Assembly (NCBI GenBank): GCA_964420975.1
Contig: CAYQVH010000005.1
Location: forward strand, 106,329 to 170,328
Direction: 5' to 3'
DNA length: 64,000 nt
Source: Accumulibacter sp964420975
Lineage (GTDB): Bacteria > Pseudomonadota > Gammaproteobacteria > Burkholderiales > Rhodocyclaceae
In this document: piece by piece, positions 1-8,808 of the stretch
How positions within the stretch are numbered: position 1 is the stretch's first letter
How the letters are laid out: every line of letters starts with the position of its first letter
Translations under genes and position numbers: made by a program
The notes under the pieces: generated by a model
Told to the model about the DNA's origin: nothing
The model's database searches: none
Seen by the model: only the letters and a program-made list of their open reading frames with translations

Positions 1-434
1 AACTCGGTCGAGCCGCCGCCAATATCCACCACCAGCCGCCGATGGCTGGCTGCCGGAAGCGCGTTGGCGGCGCCAATGAAAATCAGGCGGGCTTCTTCGC
101 GACCACCGATGATCTCGATCGGGAAACCGAGTGCCGCTTCTGCGTGCGGCAAGACCAAATCCGCGTTCCTCGCGACGCGCATGGCGTCGGTCGTTACGGC
201 GCGCACCTGGTCGGCAGTGAACTCGCGCAGCCGTTCGCCAAACCGGCTCAAGGCTTCGAGCGCGCGCTGTTGCGACGCCCGGTCGAGCAGTTTGTCGCGG
301 GTCAGACCGGAACCCAGTCGGACCGTTTCTTTTAGCGTTTCTAGCGGGTGAATGCGATTGCCAACGACCCGCCCGATCTGCAGGCGAAAGCTGTTGGAAC
401 CCAGATCGACGCCGGCAATCAGTTCGTAGCTCAT
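1..434 (-). CDS. ppx: Exopolyphosphatase / guanosine pentaphosphate phosphatase (Ppx/GppA), N-terminal part
   Basis: Partial gene; the window edge removes the C-terminal two thirds. The translated N-terminus carries the first phosphate-binding motif of the ASKHA-fold Ppx/GppA family (GVDLGSNSFRLQIG, residues about 8-21), and the reading frame leaves the window inside the second motif (DIGGGSTE). Family members cleave terminal phosphate from polyphosphate or convert pppGpp to ppGpp in the cytoplasm. It is transcribed divergently from ppk with about 210 bp between the starts, the usual pairing of polyP breakdown and synthesis. The ATG at 434 is chosen because it gives the standard family N-terminus. 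Ppx rather than GppA is favoured only by the ppk neighbour. Confidence 0.9.
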   Translation of the reverse strand, partial: MSYELIAGVDLGSNSFRLQIGRVVGNRIHPLETLKETVRLGSGLTRDKLLDRASQQRALEALSRFGERLREFTADQVRAVTTDAMRVARNADLVLPHAEAALGFPIEIIGGREEARLIFIGAANALPAASHRRLVVDIGGGSTE

Positions 435-559
435 GCCTGTTGTTGTTCAGTCCTGCCGAAGAGACCATGCTGGGCGCCCATTTTAGCATTCCCCTCGCTG
501 CCGTTCTCGTTGCCCGCAAATTCGGCGATCTCGCACCGGACAAGAAAATGGCAATGTAA

Positions 560-590
560 TTGACCGGGAGCAGGACGAAGGTTGTATGAT
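560..590 (+). promoter_or_regulatory. Candidate sigma70 promoter for ppk
   Basis: TTGACC at 560-565 and TATGAT at 585-590 are separated by 19 bp, longer than the optimum. It lies in the ppx-ppk divergent gap, about 55 bp before the ppk ATG. I found no convincing PhoB box (tandem CTGTCAT-like elements) in the gap. Confidence 0.35.
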
Positions 591-646
591 GCTGCGCTCA
601 TCTGATCCTTGCGGCCCCGCCCTCATTTCCCCAAGCGAATCAACCT

Positions 647-2764
647 ATGACTACCGAAACCCCGACCGATCTGCCTGCGCACAAGCCGACGACGACGTTT
701 CCGCCCGAGTACTTCCAGAATCGTGAAATGAGCCTGCTCGCGTTTAATCGGCGCGTCCTCTGGCAAGCGAAGAACCCACGCACACCACTGCTCGAACGCC
801 TGCGCTTCCTGTGTATCGTGAGCAGCAATCTGGACGAGTTCTTCGAAATCCGGGAGGCCGGTATCAAGGAGCAGATCAAGCTCGGGTCGGTTGCCATCAC
901 CACCGATGGCAAGACCGCGCGCGAGGTCTATCGTCTCGTGAGCGACGAGACGCATGCGATTGTCAAGGAGCAATATGCACTTCTGAACGATGAGATCCTG
1001 CCCTCGCTCGCGGCGGAGGGCATTCGCTTTAGCAAGCGTTCCGAGTGGACCCCCGCCCAGCGCGAGTGGATTAGCGGCTTCTTCTTCCGCGAGGTGATGC
1101 CGGTGATCACGCCGATCGGCCTCGACCCCTCGCATCCCTTCCCGCGTGTTCTCAACAAGAGCCTCAACTTCGCGGTGGAGCTGGAGGGTCGTGACGCGTT
1201 TGGCCGCAGCTCGGGCGCGGCGATCGTCCAGGCGCCTCGCGTCTTGCCGCGCGTCATTCGACTGCCGCGCGAACTTGGCGAGAGCGAGTATACGTTTGTC
1301 TTTCTGTCGTCGATCCTGCACGAGTTCGTGCAGGAACTGTTTGCCGGCATGAGGGTGCTCGGCTGCTATCAGTTCCGCGTCACGCGCAACAGCGACCTCT
1401 TTGTCGATGAGGAAGAGGTGAAGAATTTGCGCGCCAAGATCCAGGGCGAGCTGCCGCAGCGCCACTTTGGCGACGCCGTCCGTCTCGAGGTGGCCAACAA
1501 TTGCTCGGAGGCGATGACGCAGTTCCTGCTTGGTCAGTTCAACCTCAACGAAAGCGACCTTTTCCGTGTTCCTGGCCCGGTTAACCTGGTTCGTCTGATG
1601 CAGGTGCCTGACTGGGTGGTTCGCGCGGATCTCAAGTTTCCGCCGTTTTCCCCTGGTACTCCCAAGACGCTGCAGAAGTGCCACAATGTTTTCGACAGTA
1701 TTCGGGGCGGAGACGTCCTCCTGCATCACCCGTACCAGAGTTTCACTCCGGTGATCGAGTTGCTCGATCAGGCTGCGACCGACCCGCTGGTGGTGGCGAT
1801 CAAGATGACCGTCTACCGGACGGGGACCGATTCCGTTCTGATGCAGTCGCTGCTGCGCGCGGCGCAGAACGGCAAAGAGGTGACCGTCGTCGTCGAACTG
1901 ATGGCGCGCTTTGACGAGGAAGCAAACATCGGCTGGGCGACCAAACTGGAGGAGGTCGGCGCTCACGTCGTCTACGGGGTGGTTGGTTACAAAACGCACG
2001 CCAAGATGCTGATGATCGTTCGCCGCGAGGAGGGGACGGCCGGGAATAGCCTGCTGCGCCGCTACGTCCATCTCGGGACGGGCAACTATCATCCGAAGAC
2101 CGCCCGACTCTATTCGGACTTCGGACTTCTGACCTGCAACGAAGAGATCGGCGCCGATACCAACGAAGTCTTCAAGCAACTGACCGGTCTCGGTCGGGCG
2201 CAATCACTGACTCATCTCTGGCAGGCGCCGTTCACGCTGCAGGCGAACGTCGTCGCCGGGATTCGTGCCGAAGCCGACGCCGCACGTGCCGGCAAGCGGG
2301 CGCGCATCATCGCAAAGATGAACTCGCTGCTCGAACCGGAAACGATTTGTGCCTTGTACGAGGCGTCACAGGCGGGCGTCAAGGTCGACCTCATCGTGCG
2401 TGGCGTCTGCGGTCTGCGCGCCGGGGTCAAAGGGCTTTCGGACAATATCAGTGTCCGTTCGATCATTGGCCGGCAGCTCGAGCATCATCGCGTGTTCTAC
2501 TTTTACGCGGCGGGCGAGGAGAAGGTCTATCTGTCGAGTGCCGACTGGATGGAGCGCAATTTCTTCCGGCGCATCGAGCTGGCCTTCCCGGTCCTCGACC
2601 GCAAGCTCAAACGCCGGGTGATTGTCGAAGGATTGCAAATCTACCTCACCGACAATAGTTTGGCCTGGGAACTAGGGCCCGACGGCAGCTACCACCAGCG
2701 GCGTGGCTCGCGCACGAGTCCGCATTCGTCGCAGGCGGAATTGATCGAGCTGCTCAAGGCCTGA
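647..2764 (+). CDS. ppk: Polyphosphate kinase 1
   Basis: This 705-residue protein has the normal PPK1 length. It reversibly transfers the gamma phosphate of ATP to polyphosphate. The N-terminal domain starts with the family signature region (FQNREMSLLAFNRRVLWQA, residues about 25-43). The phospholipase-D-like catalytic domains carry the autophosphorylated histidine in YKTHAKM (about residue 450) and the second conserved histidine in the LEHHRVFYFY region (about residue 610). The gene is divergent from ppx and convergent with relA. With ppx and the CYTH-CHAD gene at 8809 it marks a polyphosphate-active organism. The start at 647 matches the family N-terminus, although the ribosome binding site is weak. 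Confidence 0.97.
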   Translation: MTTETPTDLPAHKPTTTFPPEYFQNREMSLLAFNRRVLWQAKNPRTPLLERLRFLCIVSSNLDEFFEIREAGIKEQIKLGSVAITTDGKTAREVYRLVSDETHAIVKEQYALLNDEILPSLAAEGIRFSKRSEWTPAQREWISGFFFREVMPVITPIGLDPSHPFPRVLNKSLNFAVELEGRDAFGRSSGAAIVQAPRVLPRVIRLPRELGESEYTFVFLSSILHEFVQELFAGMRVLGCYQFRVTRNSDLFVDEEEVKNLRAKIQGELPQRHFGDAVRLEVANNCSEAMTQFLLGQFNLNESDLFRVPGPVNLVRLMQVPDWVVRADLKFPPFSPGTPKTLQKCHNVFDSIRGGDVLLHHPYQSFTPVIELLDQAATDPLVVAIKMTVYRTGTDSVLMQSLLRAAQNGKEVTVVVELMARFDEEANIGWATKLEEVGAHVVYGVVGYKTHAKMLMIVRREEGTAGNSLLRRYVHLGTGNYHPKTARLYSDFGLLTCNEEIGADTNEVFKQLTGLGRAQSLTHLWQAPFTLQANVVAGIRAEADAARAGKRARIIAKMNSLLEPETICALYEASQAGVKVDLIVRGVCGLRAGVKGLSDNISVRSIIGRQLEHHRVFYFYAAGEEKVYLSSADWMERNFFRRIELAFPVLDRKLKRRVIVEGLQIYLTDNSLAWELGPDGSYHQRRGSRTSPHSSQAELIELLKA

Positions 2765-2774
2765 ACGACGCCGT

Positions 2775-2791
2775 GCCGGGCGTTGCCCGGC
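2775..2791. terminator. Inverted repeat between convergent ppk and relA
   Basis: GCCGGGC-GTT-GCCCGGC forms a perfect 7-bp stem in the 50-bp gap between the two convergent stop codons. There is no T-tract on either side, so it is only a candidate bidirectional terminator. Confidence 0.35.
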
Positions 2792-2814
2792 GGCGAACGG
2801 CGACAAGCCGGTTC

Positions 2815-5040
2815 TTAGGCGCGGCGCGTGCTGACGACGCCTTCGACCTGATGCAGAAGTGCCAGCGTGCGCTTGAGTTGCTCGATGCTTTCGACTTCAG
2901 CGGTGAAGCTCATGTGCGCATTGCCGAGCCGTGAGACCGTGTTGACAGCGACGACGTTGATCTTTTGCCGCGCCAACACGTCCGAGACGTCTCGTAGCAG
3001 ACCCTGGCGGTCGTAGGCTTCGATCACCAGGTCGGCGGCGAAGACGCTGTCCGTCTTCACGCCCCAGGTGGTTTCAATCACTCGTTCCGGATGGGTCGTC
3101 CGCAAGTGGCCGAAATTGCTGCAATCGGCACGGTGCACTGAAACGCCCTTGCCGCGGGTGACAAAGCCCACGATTGGATCGGGCGGCACCGGCTTGCAGC
3201 AACCCGCGAGCTGGCTCAACAAGCGGTCGACGCCGACGATCAGGATCCCGTTGTTGCCGCCTGCATTGTCACGTTGTCGGCGCGGTGGCAACAGGTTAAC
3301 CACGCGTTCGTCGACCGGCAGCTCACTGCCGCGGGCGGCCACCTGGAGCTGGCGCAGGTTGACCGTCGCACGCGCGACGGCGACGAACAAGTCAGTGCTG
3401 CTCGCAAGGCCGACCTTGCTGGCGAGTTCGTCGAAATTGACGCCGCTCAGCCCCATCCGCTGCAGTTCGCGAACGACGATTGCACGTCCCTCGGCGAGGG
3501 TATCCTCGAGCGCCAGGCTGGCGAACCATTGCCTGACCTTGATTCGTGCGCGATGCGTGTGCAGAAAGCCGAGTGAAGCGTTCAGCCAGTCGCGCGACGG
3601 CCCTCCTTGTTTGGCGACAACGATCTCGACTCGTTGTCCGGTGGCCAGCTGTGTATTGAGCGGCACCAGGGCGCCGTTAACCTTGGCGCCGCGGCAGCGA
3701 TGGCCGAGGTCGGTGTGTACGCGGTAGGCGAAGTCTACCGGTGTCGCACCGCGCGGCAGGTCGATCACCCGTCCCTGAGGCGTCAACACGTAAACCGTCT
3801 CGTCGAAGGCGGCCTGTTTGTAGTGCCCGACCCAGTCCGAAGCGTCGGCGGCGTCGTCTCGCCAGCTCAACAACTGGCGCAGCCAGGCGATTTTCTCGTC
3901 GTAGCGGTCCTCGGCGGTCGGTTGGCTGCCTTCTTTGTAGCGCCAGTGGGCGGCGACGCCAAGCTCGGCGTGGTGGTGCATTTCGCGCGTCCGGATCTGA
4001 ACTTCAACCGCCCGGCCGTCGGGACAATGCACGGCCGTGTGCAGCGAGCGATAGTCGTTGCTTTTTGGATGCGCGATGTAGTCGTCGAACTCCCTGGCGA
4101 TCGGTGACCAGAGGTGGTGTACGACGCCCAGCGCCGTATAGCAATCCCTGACTTCGTCGACGATGACGCGCAGCGCGCGGACGTCGTAGACCTCGGAAAA
4201 CTCCACTCCCTTCTTGCGCATCTTGTTCCAGATGCTGTAAATGTGCTTCGGTCGGCCGTAGATTTCGGCGTTGTTGACGCCGGCGGCGGCCAGCTCGCTT
4301 TTCAGGAGGGTGACCGCGTCGACGATGAATTGTTCGCGTTCGCTACGCCGCTCGTCGAGGTGGCGAGCGATCTGCTTGTAGATCTCGGGATGCAGAAAAC
4401 GAAATGAGAGGTCTTCGAGTTCCCATTTCAGCTCCCAGACACCGAGGCGATTGGCAAGCGGCGAATAGAGTTCGAGCGTTTCGCGCGCCACCGGTAGACG
4501 CAGGTCGTCTGGCTCGCTGGCGTAATGGCGTAGCGTTTGCGTACGCGACGCGAGACGCAGGAGGACGACCCGTATGTCTTCGACCATCGCCAGCAGCATC
4601 TTGCGCAAGACTTCGATCTGTGCCCGGAACTCGTGCGTCGTGCTGGTACCCGGTTCGAGTGACGGCGCGACGAAGCCACGGGTGATCGGTCGCATGCGGT
4701 TGAGGCGTGAAATCCCGTCGACCAGATGCGCTACTCCGCGACCGAAGTCTCTCTCGATCCGCCCCAGACCGAGTTCTTCGAGCGTGGGCACGGCGAAGAG
4801 CAGGGCGGCCAGACGCGAATCGGCGTCGAGCCTGAGACCGGCGACGATCAACGCCATGCCCAACGCGTGGCCCCAAACCTCTTCGCCACTGCCGAGTGAC
4901 CGGTCGCCGTAGGTCGCTTGCGCGACGTCGACCGCCCGTCGCAGACGTTCGGCCGCGGCCTCGGGTAGACCCTCGGTGAGGGTTCGCAGCGAATTTTCAA
5001 GATTGCTCTGGACGGCGAGCGAATGAACGACCGAGACCAT
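2815..5040 (-). CDS. relA: RelA-type (p)ppGpp synthetase
   Basis: The long RSH protein (741 residues from the ATG at 5040) makes (p)ppGpp from ATP and GTP/GDP on stalled ribosomes. Order: degenerate HD hydrolase domain, synthetase domain with YGRPKHIYSIW and the EFDD form of the EXDD motif (residues about 317-320) followed by YIAHPKSNDYRS, TGS domain (VYVLTPQGRVIDLPRG), zinc-finger-like region and C-terminal ACT domain. The hydrolase HD pair is replaced (LLFAVPTLEE near residue 85, where SpoT has LLHDVIED), so it should be a synthetase only. A longer start at 5106 is open but would overlap the divergent EamA gene; 5040 fits RelA N-termini better. Confidence 0.95.
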   Translation of the reverse strand: MVSVVHSLAVQSNLENSLRTLTEGLPEAAAERLRRAVDVAQATYGDRSLGSGEEVWGHALGMALIVAGLRLDADSRLAALLFAVPTLEELGLGRIERDFGRGVAHLVDGISRLNRMRPITRGFVAPSLEPGTSTTHEFRAQIEVLRKMLLAMVEDIRVVLLRLASRTQTLRHYASEPDDLRLPVARETLELYSPLANRLGVWELKWELEDLSFRFLHPEIYKQIARHLDERRSEREQFIVDAVTLLKSELAAAGVNNAEIYGRPKHIYSIWNKMRKKGVEFSEVYDVRALRVIVDEVRDCYTALGVVHHLWSPIAREFDDYIAHPKSNDYRSLHTAVHCPDGRAVEVQIRTREMHHHAELGVAAHWRYKEGSQPTAEDRYDEKIAWLRQLLSWRDDAADASDWVGHYKQAAFDETVYVLTPQGRVIDLPRGATPVDFAYRVHTDLGHRCRGAKVNGALVPLNTQLATGQRVEIVVAKQGGPSRDWLNASLGFLHTHRARIKVRQWFASLALEDTLAEGRAIVVRELQRMGLSGVNFDELASKVGLASSTDLFVAVARATVNLRQLQVAARGSELPVDERVVNLLPPRRQRDNAGGNNGILIVGVDRLLSQLAGCCKPVPPDPIVGFVTRGKGVSVHRADCSNFGHLRTTHPERVIETTWGVKTDSVFAADLVIEAYDRQGLLRDVSDVLARQKINVVAVNTVSRLGNAHMSFTAEVESIEQLKRTLALLHQVEGVVSTRRA

Positions 5041-5104
5041 GCGTGCATTATCCTGGATTCTGCCGATTGCCGCTGCCTGCTCCCGCGTCGGGCATAATGC
5101 CGGC
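5041..5104. promoter_or_regulatory. Divergent relA / EamA promoter region
   Basis: Only 64 bp separate the two start codons. A CATAAT hexamer (5093-5098) precedes the plus-strand ATG by 6 bp, and the complement of 5047-5052 gives GATAAT 6 bp before the minus-strand ATG. If both are -10 boxes, both messages would begin at or next to their start codons. Neither has a good -35 at 17 bp. Confidence 0.35.
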
Positions 5105-6022
5105 ATGCTTACGCGATCGGCGCTCTCCCGCTTTCGGCATCCCTACCTGCTGTTGACGCTGACGATGCTCTTCTGGTCGGGGAACATGGTTCTCGGGCGG
5201 GCGATTCGCGATCAGGTGCCGCCGTTGACACTGGCTTTCTGGCGCTGGACGATCGCTTTTTCGCTGGCGCTGCCCTTGGCGTTGCCGCACCTGCGGGCGC
5301 AATGGCCTCTGCTCAGGCGGGGCTGGAAGCCGCTGTTCGTTCTCGGCCTGATCGGTGTCGGTGGCTACAACACGTTCGCCTACCTGGCGCTCAACTACAC
5401 GCCGGCAACCAACGCGGTCCTCATCAATTCGGTAATTCCGATGGCGACGATCACCTTGTCCTGGCTGTTTCTGGGCCAGCGCCTGCGCCCGGTCGCCTGG
5501 CTCGGCGTCGCACTATCGTTCCTCGGCGTGGCAGCGATCGTCTGTCGCGGACAGGTCGAAATGCTGGCAGCGCTGTCGCTCAACGTGGGTGATTTGTGGA
5601 TGCTGGCAGCGGTGTTGACCTGGGCGGTCTACACGATTGGCCTGCAATGGCGGCCGGCCGGCGTCGATCCGCTGCTGATGCTCGCCGCCTTGACGATTAT
5701 CGGTCTGCTGCCGCTGGCGCCGGCGTACGCCTGGGAAGTCGTGCACGGCCGGGAAATTGTCGTCTCTTTCGCTTCCTTAGCGGGAATCGCTTACACCGGC
5801 GTTTTCCCCGGTTTTCTCGGTTATGTTTTTTATAACCGCGCAGTTGGCGAGGTGGGCGCCAACCAGGCGAGCCTCTTTCTTCACCTCCTGCCGGTATTTG
5901 GTACGGCGCTCTCGGTGGTCTTTCTCGGCGAGCGTTTGCAGGTCTACCATTACGTCGGGATTACGCTGATATTCTTTGGCATCTACCTCACGACGCGGAG
6001 CCGGGAGCCGCCCACGGCATGA
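5105..6022 (+). CDS. EamA/DMT-family transporter
   Basis: A 305-residue hydrophobic protein of the drug/metabolite transporter superfamily, with about ten predicted membrane segments arranged as two EamA repeats. The first repeat begins at LTMLFWSGNMVLGRAI and the second at LWMLAAVLTWAVYTIGL (near residue 160). The Pro/Gly-rich repeat ends (TNAVLINSVIPM and NQASLFLHLLPVFG) are typical. Substrate cannot be predicted; relatives export amino acids or metabolites. Its stop overlaps the start of mtfA by four bases (ATGA), so the two are co-translated. The ATG at 5105 follows directly after a CATAAT box; longer frames from 5039 would overlap relA. Confidence 0.9.
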   Translation: MLTRSALSRFRHPYLLLTLTMLFWSGNMVLGRAIRDQVPPLTLAFWRWTIAFSLALPLALPHLRAQWPLLRRGWKPLFVLGLIGVGGYNTFAYLALNYTPATNAVLINSVIPMATITLSWLFLGQRLRPVAWLGVALSFLGVAAIVCRGQVEMLAALSLNVGDLWMLAAVLTWAVYTIGLQWRPAGVDPLLMLAALTIIGLLPLAPAYAWEVVHGREIVVSFASLAGIAYTGVFPGFLGYVFYNRAVGEVGANQASLFLHLLPVFGTALSVVFLGERLQVYHYVGITLIFFGIYLTTRSREPPTA

Positions 6023-6795
6023 TTGGTAAGTTATTGTCCTGGTGGCGAAAGCCGAGCGAGCTGCCGCGTGCGCCGGATGCCTTGTGGCGCGAGGTGGTTG
6101 ACGCCTTGCCGTTTCTTGCCGCCCTCGGACGCGAGGAGGAGGAACGCCTGCGCCGTTTGAGTGAACGCTTTCTCGCCGAGAAAGAGTTCACTCCCGCCGG
6201 TGGTCTGGTGCTCGACAATGCGATCTGCCTGTCGATCGCCGCCCAGGGGTGCCTGCCGATCCTGAATCTCGGTCTTGAGTACTACCGCGGCTGGGTGGGC
6301 ATCATCGTTTACCCCGACGAATTCGTCATTCCGCGTAGTGTCGAGGACGAAACGGGTGTCGTCCACGAGTATCGGGAAATCGCTTCCGGGGAAGCCTGGG
6401 AGGGCGGGCCGCTGCTGGTTTCCTGGCGCGATGCACAAATGGCGGGCAGCGGCTACAACGTCGTCATCCACGAGTTCGCGCACAAGCTTGACATGCTGAC
6501 CGGTGAGACGAACGGCGTTCCGCCGCTGCCGGACGGACTCTCCATCGCTGCCTGGCAAGATGTCCTCCTCGCCAGCTACGAGCATTTCGCTGCCGCCGTG
6601 GACGCGGCCGAAGCCTGTGGCGAAGAAACCGTGTTCGATCCTTATGCGGCGGAAAATCCCGGCGAGTTCTTCGCGGTCATGAGTGAAGCCTTTTTCGAGA
6701 CGCCGGATCTTCTGCAGGCCGAGTATCCCGCCTTCTATGCCAAGCTGCTTGCTTTCTATCGCCAGGATCCGGCAGCACGCCTCATCGCCGGGTAG
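6019..6795 (+). CDS. mtfA: MtfA-type zinc peptidase
   Basis: A 258-residue M90-family protein. E. coli MtfA is a cytosolic zinc aminopeptidase that binds the glucose repressor Mlc and so affects ptsG. The zinc site HEFAHKLDM (HExxH, about residues 151-159) is intact, and the downstream region with FDPYAAENPGEFFAVMSEAFFE supplies the conserved third-ligand glutamate area. It begins inside the stop codon of the EamA gene. Whether an Mlc homologue exists in this organism cannot be seen here. The family assignment is firm; the regulatory role is extrapolated. Confidence 0.92.
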   Translation: MIGKLLSWWRKPSELPRAPDALWREVVDALPFLAALGREEEERLRRLSERFLAEKEFTPAGGLVLDNAICLSIAAQGCLPILNLGLEYYRGWVGIIVYPDEFVIPRSVEDETGVVHEYREIASGEAWEGGPLLVSWRDAQMAGSGYNVVIHEFAHKLDMLTGETNGVPPLPDGLSIAAWQDVLLASYEHFAAAVDAAEACGEETVFDPYAAENPGEFFAVMSEAFFETPDLLQAEYPAFYAKLLAFYRQDPAARLIAG

Positions 6796-6835
6796 CCGCT
6801 GCCGCTTGGTTGATCGCGATCTGCCGCGTTGTCGG

Positions 6836-7471
6836 CTACTTCCGGGCGAGATCGCCGTCAGATCGCTCGGGAACGATTTCGACGACCGTGGCGAAAAGTT
6901 CGTTCGCTGCTCTTGCGACTTGCCAGGTGTCGTAGTAAGCGTAGGCACCGGCACCGAGCGCGCCGAAGACGGGAATCCAGCGTGAAACGCCGCGACCGAT
7001 GAGGCGCTGCGAGAAGTGAATGGCGATCTTAAGTGCGATCGCCTGCAGCTGGGGTCGCGACGCGCGCTGGACGACGAATCGGTGACCGATCTGCGCAACG
7101 AGGTCGCGAACCGCTTGTGGGTCGGTGTGGCGAAAGAGGCAATAGAGCATTTCCTCGCGTGTAATCTGCTCCGCCCTGCCGTAGCAGCCGGCGATGTCGG
7201 CGACCAACTGCGTTTGTAGCTGCCACAAGGAGCGCAATTCGGGGAGCAGCGTCAGCCAACCGACCGGCCCCGGCGGCAGCGTCAGACCGCCAGCGGTCAG
7301 CGCAGCCTGACGAGCGACGCTGCGTGCCAGCGTGCGGGCGCGACGATCGGGATAGGGCCGTTGGCGCTCGTCGGTCGTCGGCGTTTGGCCGACGTAGTCG
7401 AGAATCGCGTCGGCGATACGCTGGCCGGCAGGGAAACGAAGCTTGCGCCGGGAGTAACGAGGGTTATGCAT
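6836..7471 (-). CDS. EcsC-like protein of unknown function
   Basis: A 211-residue protein from the ATG at 7471. It has a basic N-terminus, then an amphipathic segment rich in Gly, Pro and Leu (LTAGGLTLPPGPVGWLTLLP), which resembles the core of EcsC-family proteins, and a C-terminal Gly/Ala hydrophobic stretch (WIPVFGALGAGAYAYYD). EcsC was first named from the Bacillus ecs ABC-transporter locus, but its molecular role is unknown. The frame stays open upstream to 7870, with another possible start near 7607; no start has a clear Shine-Dalgarno sequence. It converges on mtfA (40-bp gap) and is divergent from the K+ channel gene. Confidence 0.65.
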   Translation of the reverse strand: MHNPRYSRRKLRFPAGQRIADAILDYVGQTPTTDERQRPYPDRRARTLARSVARQAALTAGGLTLPPGPVGWLTLLPELRSLWQLQTQLVADIAGCYGRAEQITREEMLYCLFRHTDPQAVRDLVAQIGHRFVVQRASRPQLQAIALKIAIHFSQRLIGRGVSRWIPVFGALGAGAYAYYDTWQVARAANELFATVVEIVPERSDGDLARK

Positions 7472-7690
7472 GACGGGTGCTGGCGGGGAGCGCGCAAACG
7501 CGCGCCGTAGAAAGACAACAGATCGCGCGACGAACGCGGCGAGGGGCGTGAAAACCTGGACAAGCGCCAGGAGATGTGCGAATCTCGACGGCAGAGAATA
7601 CACCATCTGCGTTGCACCAGCTCCACAACTGCTGCCACTTCTGCCTCCTGTCGATGGCCTATCGCGTTCGTCCAGAGTCTGATTGCTCGC

Positions 7691-8785
7691 ATGCCAGGTA
7701 GCGTGGCGCCGGTTCGGTCGCGGCGTCGTTCGCGTCCGCTTCAGGAGTCCGACCTGCGTGTAGCTGCCCAGTTGCAACGCATCATCGTCCGCATCGTTTG
7801 GGCAGGGGTCGCCGTACTCGTCCTGATTGGCGTCGGCACCGTCGGGTTTTTCGCCATTGCAGGTGACCATGGAGATTGGTCAGACGCGATCTACATGACC
7901 TTGATCACGATTTCGACCGTCGGCTACGGCGAAATCGTTCCCCTGCATTCGTTGGAGCAGCGCATTTTTGCCGGCTTCGTCGCGATTTCAGGTGCTGGCG
8001 CGCTGACCTTCCTGTTTACCAGCCTGTCGGTCTTCTTCCTGGAGAAGGATCTGGATCAATCGCTTCGGAGGCGGCGAATGGAAAAGCGTATTCAGAAATT
8101 GCGGCAGCACTTCATCATCTGTGGTTTCGGGCGTGTTGGTCGCAGCGTCGGTCGCGAACTACAGAATACCGGTCGCCATTTCGTCGCCATCGATATCGAG
8201 GAATCGCGTTTCGAAGAGAATCTCGACCGCTTTCCCGGTCTCCTCTATCTGCAGGGCGACGCCTCGGACGATGATCTGCTCGATGCGGCGGACATCGAAG
8301 ACGCCCGAGGTTTGTTCGCGGTTACGGGCGACGACTCGCGCAACCTGATGATCATCATTACGGCGCGTCAGTTGCGTAGCGATCTTCGCATCGTCGCTCG
8401 CGCCCAGGAACTGCGCAACGTCGAGAAGATGACCAAGGCCGGCGCCGACGCCGTCTTCTCTCCCGATTTCACGGGCGGCATTCGCCTGGCGTCGGCGATG
8501 GTCAGACCACATGTCGTCGGTTTTCTCGACGAGATGATTCGCTCGGACAAGAACGTCCGTGTCGAGGAGGTGCCGGTGCCGGCGAACTTTCCTGCGACGC
8601 CCGTAGGTCAATTACGTTTAAGAAGTCCCGATTACATCCTCCTCGCGCTGCGCGAGACCGATGGCGCCTGGGTCTTCAATCCGAAAGTCGATCACATCAT
8701 CAGGGCGGGAAGTACGATCATTGCGATGGCGAATCCATCCGGGCGAGCACAGCTCAAGTCACACCTGATCGAGAAGATGTCCTGA
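7691..8785 (+). CDS. Potassium channel with RCK (TrkA-N/TrkA-C) domains
   Basis: A 364-residue two-membrane-segment ion channel. TM1 lies around residues 30-52, followed by the pore helix and selectivity filter TVGYGE (about residues 76-81) and TM2. The cytoplasmic part starts with a Rossmann RCK domain (FIICGFGRVGRSVGREL with GxGxxG, about residues 138-154) and ends with a TrkA-C-like ligand domain. It should be a ligand-gated K+ channel of the Kch/MthK type. The ATG at 7691 is chosen because the upstream frame from 7574 lacks membrane-protein character. It is followed 23 bp later by the CYTH-CHAD gene. Confidence 0.92.
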   Translation: MPGSVAPVRSRRRSRPLQESDLRVAAQLQRIIVRIVWAGVAVLVLIGVGTVGFFAIAGDHGDWSDAIYMTLITISTVGYGEIVPLHSLEQRIFAGFVAISGAGALTFLFTSLSVFFLEKDLDQSLRRRRMEKRIQKLRQHFIICGFGRVGRSVGRELQNTGRHFVAIDIEESRFEENLDRFPGLLYLQGDASDDDLLDAADIEDARGLFAVTGDDSRNLMIIITARQLRSDLRIVARAQELRNVEKMTKAGADAVFSPDFTGGIRLASAMVRPHVVGFLDEMIRSDKNVRVEEVPVPANFPATPVGQLRLRSPDYILLALRETDGAWVFNPKVDHIIRAGSTIIAMANPSGRAQLKSHLIEKMS

Positions 8786-8808
8786 CCGGTTTTGATAACG
8801 AGGATTCG

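Noticed and set aside
435..646. PhoB box upstream of ppk
   Set aside because: CTGTTGTTGTTCAG near 437 is only loosely similar to a Pho box, and no second half-site follows at the right spacing.
623..2203. 526-codon minus-strand frame inside ppk
   Set aside because: Antisense shadow of a certain gene; no recognisable domain or ribosome binding site.
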